From: Oscillospiraceae bacterium
Lineage (GTDB): Bacteria; Bacillota; Clostridia; Oscillospirales; Oscillospiraceae
Reading direction: 5' to 3'
NCBI GenBank assembly: GCA_029065305.1
Contig: JAIEIQ010000020.1
Span: forward strand, 1 to 9,231
Length of the DNA: 9,231 bases
The translations under genes and the position numbers were made by a program. The number at the start of each line of letters is the position of its first letter. Position 1 is the stretch's first letter. Positions 1 through 4,989 of this stretch are shown piece by piece. The notes beneath the pieces are model-generated. The model was not told the DNA's origin and made no database searches. It saw nothing but the letters and a program-made list of their open reading frames with translations.

Positions 1-730
1 TGGTCTTGTTGGGGTCCAGCCACACGGCGTTGCCGGCGGTCTTGCCCATCTTGTTGCCCTGGGAGTCGGTGAGCAGGGTGATGGTCATGCAGTGGGCGTC
101 CTTCCCCAGCTTTTTGCGGATGAGCTCCGTGCCCCCCAGCATGTTGGACCACTGGTCGTTTCCGCCGAACTGCATGTTGCAGTCGTAGTGCTGGAAGAGG
201 TGGTAGAAGTCGTAGGACTGCATGATCATGTAGTTGAACTCCAGGAAGCTGAGCCCCTTCTCCATGCGCTGCTTGTAGCAGTCCGCCCGCAGCATGTTGT
301 TCACGGAGAAGCAGGCCCCCACCTCCCGCAGCAGCTCCACGTAGTTCAGGTTCAGCAGCCAGTCGGCGTTGTTGACCATCTGGGCCTTGCCCTCGCCGAA
401 CTCAATGAAGCGCTCCATCTGCCGCTTGAAGCACTCGGCGTTGTGGTTGATGTCCTCCCGGGTGAGCATTTTGCGCATATCGGTGCGGCCCGAGGGGTCG
501 CCGATCATGGTGGTGCCCCCGCCGATAAGGGCGATGGGCTTGTTGCCCGCCATCTGGAGCCGCTTCATCAGGGTCAGGGCCATGAAGTGGCCCGCCGTCA
601 GGCTGTCGGCGGTGCAGTCAAAGCCGATGTAAAAGGTGGCTTTGCCGTTGTTGATCATCTCGCGGATCTCGTCCTCATTGGTGACCTGGGCGATGAGCCC
701 CCGGGCCACCAGCTCCTCATACAGCTGCAT
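1..730 (-). CDS. tyrS: Tyrosyl-tRNA synthetase, N-terminal part (cut by window edge)
   Basis: Class Ic aminoacyl-tRNA synthetase that activates tyrosine with ATP and charges tRNA-Tyr in the cytoplasm. 243 residues are present of the roughly 400-420 usual for the family; the C-terminal tRNA-binding (S4-like) part lies outside the window. Visible landmarks are the tyrosine-site segment [11 protein letters not shown] (residues 34-44), the HIGH-equivalent TAGH (45-48), [13 protein letters not shown] (70-82), YDFYHLFQ (173-180), QFGGNDQW (187-194) and the KMSKS-equivalent KMGKT (227-231). The first residue of the HIGH signature is Thr rather than His. The start at 730 is chosen because AAAGGAGA lies about 8 nt upstream; the ATG at 737 sits almost on that site and hits a stop after six codons. 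The gene follows a T-box leader and its own promoter, so it is probably induced by uncharged tRNA-Tyr. Assignment is firm; only the missing half is unseen. Confidence 0.97.
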   Translation of the reverse strand, partial: MQLYEELVARGLIAQVTNEDEIREMINNGKATFYIGFDCTADSLTAGHFMALTLMKRLQMAGNKPIALIGGGTTMIGDPSGRTDMRKMLTREDINHNAECFKRQMERFIEFGEGKAQMVNNADWLLNLNYVELLREVGACFSVNNMLRADCYKQRMEKGLSFLEFNYMIMQSYDFYHLFQHYDCNMQFGGNDQWSNMLGGTELIRKKLGKDAHCMTITLLTDSQGNKMGKTAGNAVWLDPNKT

Positions 731-800
731 CTGTCATTCTCCTTTATGTTTTGGAATCGGTTGATTTCTTTCCTGATAGAGTTCCCGCTTTGCCCCTTTT

Positions 801-857
801 TGAAACAAAAACACCCCCTGTCCATTCTCCGCCGGAGCGGGATATCTGGACAGAGGG
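801..857 (-). terminator. Rho-independent terminator of the T-box leader
   Basis: On the minus strand CCCTCTGTCCA (857-847) pairs with TGGACAGGGGG (824-814), 11 bp with one G-U pair. The loop holds a small CTCC/GGAG hairpin, and a T-rich run (811-803) follows. Bases 857-852 are shared with the antiterminator, so the two structures exclude each other, which is the expected T-box switch. It lies about 70 nt before the tyrS start. Confidence 0.9.
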
Positions 858-1091
858 CGAAAAGCCGCGGTACCACCTCTGGTTCGCCGCCCCCTCGCGG
901 GGCGCGGCCTCACGGAGTCCCCAGCAGGACTCCCGCGCTGTATCGGGCGCGCCCGGCGGAGCCTACTGCCAAAGGGGGTTCGGTCCGCTGCTCGGGGAGG
1001 TATTCCCGCCGTTCCCCTCTCCCCCTTCCACCAGCCGGGGGCTCTCTTGGCAGGGAAAACGGCGCTACTGGTTCCCGTCGTCGCGTTATCT
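801..1091 (-). promoter_or_regulatory. Tyrosine T-box leader (tRNA-sensing riboswitch) of tyrS
   Basis: Transcribed leader that binds uncharged tRNA-Tyr and chooses between terminator and antiterminator. Read on the minus strand, the T-box AGGTGGTACCGCGG is at 878-865. The antiterminator can be drawn exactly: AGAGG (880-876) pairs with CCTCT (856-852), GCG (868-866) pairs with CGC (859-857), leaving the canonical 7-nt bulge TGGTACC (875-869). TGGT matches the ACCA end of a tRNA with discriminator A, as in tRNA-Tyr. In stem I, the loop-E pieces AGTA (1069-1066) and GAA face each other across a helix formed by CGCCGTT and AACGGCG. Directly after GAA comes the specifier TAC (1002-1000), a Tyr codon. 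The middle part (about 990-880) holds several further GC-rich hairpins, making the leader long. The exact 5' end is inferred from the promoter. Confidence 0.93.
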
Positions 1092-1097
1092 GAGGGT

Positions 1098-1126
1098 AGT
1101 ATAGCGGGAAAATGGGGATTTGTCAA
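1098..1126 (-). promoter_or_regulatory. Sigma-A promoter of the tyrS T-box unit
   Basis: Minus strand TTGACA (1126-1121), a 17-bp spacer and TATACT (1103-1098). The -35 is perfect consensus and the -10 differs at one base. Predicted transcription start is near 1091, just ahead of T-box stem I. Such a strong promoter fits a gene controlled by leader attenuation instead of at initiation. Confidence 0.88.
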
Positions 1127-1200
1127 TGGTCCGGCGCAAAAGAGGCGCGGCTGAACGCGGGAAGAAATCCTAATAAATTGTTAAATCTAAGTTTTTCCTC

Positions 1201-1229
1201 TTTTCACAGACTGTCGAATCTGGTAAACT
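1201..1229 (+). promoter_or_regulatory. Possible promoter of the GH24/SLH/GH25 gene
   Basis: TTTTCA (1201-1206), a 17-bp spacer and TAAACT (1224-1229) preceded by TGG, giving an extended -10. The -35 is poor. It is the best candidate between the divergent tyrS promoter and the ATG at 1273, and it would place the transcript start near 1236, downstream of the in-frame GTG at 1231. The rest of 1127-1272 shows no other structure I can support. Confidence 0.4.
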
Positions 1230-1272
1230 GGTGACGAATAGACTGACTTCCTGTGAGAAAGTGAGAGAAGCT

Positions 1273-3327
1273 ATGAAGAGATTTCTGGCCCTGTTCCTGT
1301 GCGTCGTCGTGACCCTGACGCTGCTGCCCTCGGCGGCCCTGGCGGTGGAGACCTTCACCACCAGCGAGGAGGGGATCGCCCTGATCAAGCAGTTCGAGGA
1401 CTTCCGCAGCGAGCCCTACCAGGACGACCGGGGGAATTGGTATATCGGCTACGGTCTGGCCTGCGACCCGGAGGACTACCCCGGCGGCATCTCGGAGGAG
1501 GAGGGCGACCGCCTCATGCGGGAGGACCTGACGGAGAAGGAGGACGCCATCAACCGGATCCTCATGGAGCACGGCGTCTCCATCAACCAGCAGCAGTTCG
1601 ACGCCCTGGCCAGTCTGACCTACACCCTGGGGCGGCAGTGGATGAACGAGGACGCCCGCATCTATAACTACCTGCTCGACGGCGTGGAGCGCTACACCGA
1701 CGCGGAGATTGTCAACGCCATCGCCACCTGGTGCCACATCGGCAATGAGCCCTCGACAAATCTGATCCGCCGGCGGCTCCAGGAGGCGTACCTCTTCCTG
1801 TACGGGGTCTACGACAACCCCGGGGCGTCGGAGTACGCCTACATACACTTCACCCCCAACGGCGGCACGGTGGAGAACCAGACGGTGTTCTACCCCGTTC
1901 TGGAGCCCTATGGGGAGCTGCCCGAGCCCAAGCGGAAGGGCTACGCCTTCCAGGGCTGGTTTGACGGAAACGGCGTCCGCCTCACCGGAGAGGAGATCGC
2001 CGAGGGGGCCGTCTACGTCACCGCCCGGTGGGAGGCGGACGGGACAGAGGAGCCGGAGATCGACCTCTCCAAATGGGTCAACCCCTACAGCGACGTGAAG
2101 GAGAGCGACTGGTTCTACAGCTATGTCCGGGAGCTGAGCGCCAAGGGGGTGGTCTCCGGGTATCTGGACGGCACCTTCCAGCCGGACAAGACCCTCACCG
2201 CCGGGGAGGCCCTCAAGCTCCTGCTCCGGGCGGCGGGACATCCGGACCCGGGCAATGCCCCCGCCGGGCACTGGGCGGAGACCTATCTGGCCCAGGCAGC
2301 GGCACTGGGGTGCGTGGAGAGCGGGGAGATTACGGATCTGGACGGGGCCATCAGCCGGGGGATGATCGTCCGTATCGCCGCCGTAGCCATGGGCCTGGAG
2401 GAGCGGGAGGGCCCCAGCCCCTTCGCCGACCTGGACACCGGCTATGCGCTGACCCTCTATGAGGAGAATATCATCACCGGGGAGATTGCCGACGCCCAGC
2501 GCTGGTTTTTCCCCGACGACAGCATCAACCGGGCGGAGATGAGCGCTATTGTCTCCCGGGTGAGCGGCTGGGAGCCGGTCAACAACCCGGCCCAGTCCGG
2601 CTACATCCAGTTCCGGAACAAGCAGATCCCGGTGCTCCGGGACGCCCGGGTCTGCCCCTACAACAAGAACCTCTTCCTCCAGGACGGGACCATCGCCTAC
2701 TACAACGACCCGGCCTATACCACGGAGCTGGGGGTGGATATCTCCCGCCACCAGGGGGACGTGGACTGGAGCAAGGTGGCCGGATCCGGCGTCCGCTTCG
2801 CCATCATCCGCCTGGGCGGGCGGCTGGCGGACTCTGGGGAGATCTACGATGACGTCAAGTTTGAGGAGAACCTGACGGGGGCCCAGGCCGCTGGACTGAA
2901 AACCGGCGTCTACTTCTACTCCCAGGCCATCTCCGTGGCCGAGGCGGAGGAGGAGGCGCGGTACATCCTGGAGAAGCTGGGGGGCCGGGAGCTGGAGTAT
3001 CCCATTGTGTTCGACTGGGAGATCTACTCCAACACCGCCCGGAGCTACGGGGTGAGCAGGGAGACGCTGACAGAGTGCGCCATCGCCTTCTGCGATTTGG
3101 TGGAGGCGGCGGGGTACCGCTCCATGATCTATATGGGCCTGGAGGTGGGCTACGAGCGGCTGGACCTGAGCCGCCTGACGGACTACGACTTCTGGTTTGC
3201 CCAGTACACCAGCAAGGGCAGGCCGGATATGTACTACGATTTCCGCATCTGGCAGTACTCCGACAAGGGGAAGGTGCCGGGCATCGAGGGAAATGTGGAT
3301 ATGGATCTGGCGCTGATTCCGTATTAA
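1273..3327 (+). CDS. Secreted SLH-anchored protein with two lysozyme domains (GH24-like and GH25)
   Basis: Predicted cell-wall hydrolase, 684 aa. Residues 1-24 are a signal peptide (MKRF, hydrophobic core, SAALA). Residues 31-178 resemble phage-type GH24 lysozyme: FEDF with E42, D51/D52 and WYIGYG, plus NQQQFDALASLTYTLG and a closing RRRLQEAYLFLYG. The position equivalent to T4 Thr26 is Tyr57. Residues 189-254 look like an InlB B-repeat/Listeria-Bacteroides repeat (YIHFTPNGGTV, GYAFQGWF, YVTARW). Three SLH domains follow (about 270-322, 323-377, 380-435), the type that binds secondary cell-wall polymer. Residues 485-681 are a GH25 muramidase with GVDISRHQGDVDW (D489) and catalytic DWE (D581, E583). 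The start at 1273 is preferred over the GTG at 1231 because it begins the signal peptide directly; the ribosome site (GAGAG) is weak. A HAD gene follows 13 bp downstream and is probably cotranscribed. The domains are clear; the biological role (wall remodelling or attack on other bacteria) is inference. Confidence 0.9.
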   Translation: MKRFLALFLCVVVTLTLLPSAALAVETFTTSEEGIALIKQFEDFRSEPYQDDRGNWYIGYGLACDPEDYPGGISEEEGDRLMREDLTEKEDAINRILMEHGVSINQQQFDALASLTYTLGRQWMNEDARIYNYLLDGVERYTDAEIVNAIATWCHIGNEPSTNLIRRRLQEAYLFLYGVYDNPGASEYAYIHFTPNGGTVENQTVFYPVLEPYGELPEPKRKGYAFQGWFDGNGVRLTGEEIAEGAVYVTARWEADGTEEPEIDLSKWVNPYSDVKESDWFYSYVRELSAKGVVSGYLDGTFQPDKTLTAGEALKLLLRAAGHPDPGNAPAGHWAETYLAQAAALGCVESGEITDLDGAISRGMIVRIAAVAMGLEEREGPSPFADLDTGYALTLYEENIITGEIADAQRWFFPDDSINRAEMSAIVSRVSGWEPVNNPAQSGYIQFRNKQIPVLRDARVCPYNKNLFLQDGTIAYYNDPAYTTELGVDISRHQGDVDWSKVAGSGVRFAIIRLGGRLADSGEIYDDVKFEENLTGAQAAGLKTGVYFYSQAISVAEAEEEARYILEKLGGRELEYPIVFDWEIYSNTARSYGVSRETLTECAIAFCDLVEAAGYRSMIYMGLEVGYERLDLSRLTDYDFWFAQYTSKGRPDMYYDFRIWQYSDKGKVPGIEGNVDMDLALIPY

Positions 3328-3340
3328 AATGGAGGGGATT

Positions 3341-3967
3341 ATGGGTAAATATGAGGGGATGTCCAGCGAGTACCTGCGGGAGACCTATATCCCGGATGTT
3401 TACCAGCCCACCATTCACGCCATTGACTACAGCAGGCTGAGGGAGGCGGGGATTACCTTCCTCTCCTTCGACGTGGACGACACCATCGCGCCCCTGGAGA
3501 AGCTGGGGCCGGACAAGGACGCGGTGCTCCTGTTTGAGACGCTGAAGGCCAAGGGCTTTACGGTGGTGCTGCTGACCAACGCCAGCGCTGCCAGAGCCGC
3601 CGAGTTCGCCGGGAGGCTGGGAATTCCGGGGCAGTATATCGCCAGGGCGGAGAAGCCGCTGACAAAGAACTTTGAGGAGCTGCAAAAGCGCTTCGGGGTG
3701 GAAAAGGGGCAGATGGCCCACGTGGGGAACAACATCAAGGCGGATGTGGCCAGCGGCAATGTGTTCGGGGTGACCACCTGCCTGGTGCGGAATATCGGCA
3801 TTCTCCAGAATGCCCTGGACATCGTGAGCAGGGGCCGCAAGGAGGGCCACGGCCTGCGGGAGGAGCTGAGGGAGCGGGGGCTGTGGCGCAAGCACCACCT
3901 GTATGAGCGGGGCGACCAGTACTACCAGCTGGGGGAGACGCCCGCGTACCGAGGGAGAGAAGAATAA
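3341..3967 (+). CDS. HAD-superfamily phosphatase, YqeG-like
   Basis: Cytoplasmic 208-aa protein with the order of motifs of HAD class III phosphatases. Motif I is DVDDT (44-48, nucleophile D44 and acid D46), motif II is TN (79-80), the motif III lysine is K105 in AEKP, and motif IV is GNNIKAD (129-135). In YqeG-type relatives motif IV usually starts GD; here the Asp is Asn130 and D135 remains as a possible metal ligand. The pattern GIPGQYIARAEKPLTKNF resembles the YqeG segment GIP..YKARKP. The C-terminal tail (about 160-208) is basic and rich in R/E and extends past the usual 170-aa length. The ATG at 3341 is chosen because GGAGG (3331-3335) lies 5 nt before it; the ATG at 3329 overlaps this site. 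It is probably in one transcript with the upstream SLH lysozyme gene. Substrate unknown. Confidence 0.8.
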   Translation: MGKYEGMSSEYLRETYIPDVYQPTIHAIDYSRLREAGITFLSFDVDDTIAPLEKLGPDKDAVLLFETLKAKGFTVVLLTNASAARAAEFAGRLGIPGQYIARAEKPLTKNFEELQKRFGVEKGQMAHVGNNIKADVASGNVFGVTTCLVRNIGILQNALDIVSRGRKEGHGLREELRERGLWRKHHLYERGDQYYQLGETPAYRGREE

Positions 3968-3975
3968 AAAAACGC

Positions 3976-4006
3976 CCCCCTGCGCACCCATTGGGTGCGC
4001 AGGGGG
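3976..4006 (-). terminator. Terminator of the uridine phosphorylase gene
   Basis: A perfect 14-bp stem (3976-3989 with 3993-4006) closed by a 3-nt loop. On the minus strand it is followed by CG and a run of seven T (3974-3968), the classic rho-independent form, and it lies 25 nt after the stop of the minus-strand gene. On the plus strand the hairpin comes 8 nt after the HAD stop codon but lacks a T run (TTCGC follows), so it may only weakly stop readthrough in that direction. Confidence 0.92.
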
Positions 4007-4031
4007 TTCGCTGTGGGAGCGCCGGCGCGAA

Positions 4032-4799
4032 TCAGAGCCCTCTGTCCCGGGCGATCAGCAGCTTCAGCGCCTCCACCCCCACCCGCACGGCGGCGGTGGT
4101 GTCCTCGTCCTTCTTCTGGTCCAGGCCGGCGGCCTCCCGCTCCTGGTTCCAGATCACGTGGAAGCAGCTCCCGCACCGGACGCCCAGCGCCGCCGCCACC
4201 ACGAACAGCGCTGCGGACTCCATCTCGCTGGCCTTCACGCCCAGCCGCTTCCAAGCCTCCCACTTGCTGAGCAGCTCGTAGCTCACCGGCATCCGGCCGG
4301 GGCTGTGCTGGCCGTAGAAGCTGTCCTTGCACTGGACCACCCCCGTGTGGCAGGTCTTTCCCATGGCCTTTGCCGCCTCCGCCAGCACGGCGGCGATGCC
4401 GAAGTCCGCCACCGCCGGATACTCGATGGGGGCGTACTCCCGGCTGGTGCCCTCGTGGCGGACTGCGCCGGTGGCAACCACGATGTCCCCGGACTGGACG
4501 TTGAGGTCGATGCCCCCGCAGGTACCCACCCGGATGAAGGTATCCGCCCCGATGGCCACCAGCTCCTCCATGGCGATGGAGGCGGAGGGCCCGCCGATGC
4601 CCGTGGAGCACACGGAGACCTTCTCCCCCAGCAGCGTGCCGGTGTAGATCACGTACTCCCGGTTCCGGCTGACGAATTTCGCGCCGTCAAACAGGGCGGC
4701 AATGGACTCGCAGCGGCCCGGGTCCCCGGGCAGAATGCAGTAGCGGCCCACGTCCCCCTGGGCGCAGCGGATATGGAACTGCTTCTCGTCCTGAATCAT
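4032..4799 (-). CDS. udp: Uridine phosphorylase
   Basis: NP-I family nucleoside phosphorylase, 255 aa (E. coli Udp has 253), which splits uridine with phosphate into uracil and ribose 1-phosphate in the cytoplasm. Family motifs in order: PGDPGR (24-29, phosphate binding), the segment [24 protein letters not shown] (phosphate and ribose site), the PAVADF segment, and [10 protein letters not shown] near the C-terminus, whose MES contacts the ribose. The [13 protein letters not shown] stretch matches the FAPLEFPAVADF region of E. coli uridine phosphorylase, favouring uridine over purine substrates. AGGAGG-type ribosome site (GGAGGAG) about 8 nt upstream of the ATG. It has its own promoter and terminator, so it is a single-gene unit, divergent from the NAGPA/SLH gene. 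Uridine kinase, another pyrimidine salvage gene, lies 3.3 kb away. Substrate preference is inferred from motif similarity only. Confidence 0.93.
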   Translation of the reverse strand: MIQDEKQFHIRCAQGDVGRYCILPGDPGRCESIAALFDGAKFVSRNREYVIYTGTLLGEKVSVCSTGIGGPSASIAMEELVAIGADTFIRVGTCGGIDLNVQSGDIVVATGAVRHEGTSREYAPIEYPAVADFGIAAVLAEAAKAMGKTCHTGVVQCKDSFYGQHSPGRMPVSYELLSKWEAWKRLGVKASEMESAALFVVAAALGVRCGSCFHVIWNQEREAAGLDQKKDEDTTAAVRVGVEALKLLIARDRGL

Positions 4800-4840
4800 A
4801 CTCTTCTCCTCCGTTTATCAAAATAGAATAACGCGCCTCT

Positions 4841-4869
4841 ATTTTACCATGCCGCCGTCTCTGTTTCAA
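4841..4869 (-). promoter_or_regulatory. Promoter of uridine phosphorylase
   Basis: Minus strand TTGAAA (4869-4864), a 17-bp spacer and TAAAAT (4846-4841) with an extended TGG before the -10. Predicted start near 4834, giving a leader of about 35 nt that includes the GGAGGAG ribosome site. Confidence 0.8.
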
Positions 4870-4903
4870 CCAAATTTTCCAGGAAACGGGCCAAATGTTT
4901 CCA
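4870..4903. promoter_or_regulatory. Possible operator between divergent promoters (repeated CCAAAT..TTCCA)
   Basis: CCAAATTTTCCA (4870-4881) and CCAAATGTTTCCA (4891-4903) form a near-direct repeat starting 21 bp apart, two helical turns. Overlapping it is a dyad GGAAAC-N9-GTTTCC (4882-4902). It fills the gap between the udp -35 and the SLH-gene -35, where an activator or repressor serving both promoters would bind. No regulator is identified; the site is inferred from symmetry and position. Confidence 0.4.
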
Positions 4904-4914
4904 CAGGGCGGCGG

Positions 4915-4943
4915 TGGACTTTTTCCGCCAATCGTGGTATGAT
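4915..4943 (+). promoter_or_regulatory. Promoter of the NAGPA/SLH surface protein gene
   Basis: TGGACT (4915-4920), a 17-bp spacer and TATGAT (4938-4943) with an extended TGG. The -10 is close to consensus and the -35 is weaker. Predicted start near 4950, about 40 nt before the ATG. Confidence 0.72.
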
Positions 4944-4989
4944 GGTCCTCAGTTATGTCTACTGAACCGCCCCGTGAAAAGGAGGACCC

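Noticed and set aside
92..1093. Long plus-strand open frame across the start of the window
   Set aside because: It is antisense to tyrS and its T-box leader, both supported by strong motifs; its translation is low-complexity and matches nothing I know.
1231..1272. GTG at 1231 as start of the SLH lysozyme gene
   Set aside because: It would put 14 polar residues before a standard signal peptide and lies upstream of the predicted transcript start.
1204..2751. 515-codon minus-strand open frame
   Set aside because: Antisense shadow of the GH24/SLH/GH25 gene; the sense frame has a signal peptide and clear domains.
2855..3991. 378-codon minus-strand open frame
   Set aside because: Antisense to the GH25 domain and the HAD gene, and it begins inside the udp terminator hairpin; low-complexity Pro/Ser/Arg end.
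3976..4006. Hairpin as a strong terminator for the plus-strand HAD gene
   Set aside because: On the plus strand no T run follows; the T run lies on the minus-strand side, so it is assigned to udp.
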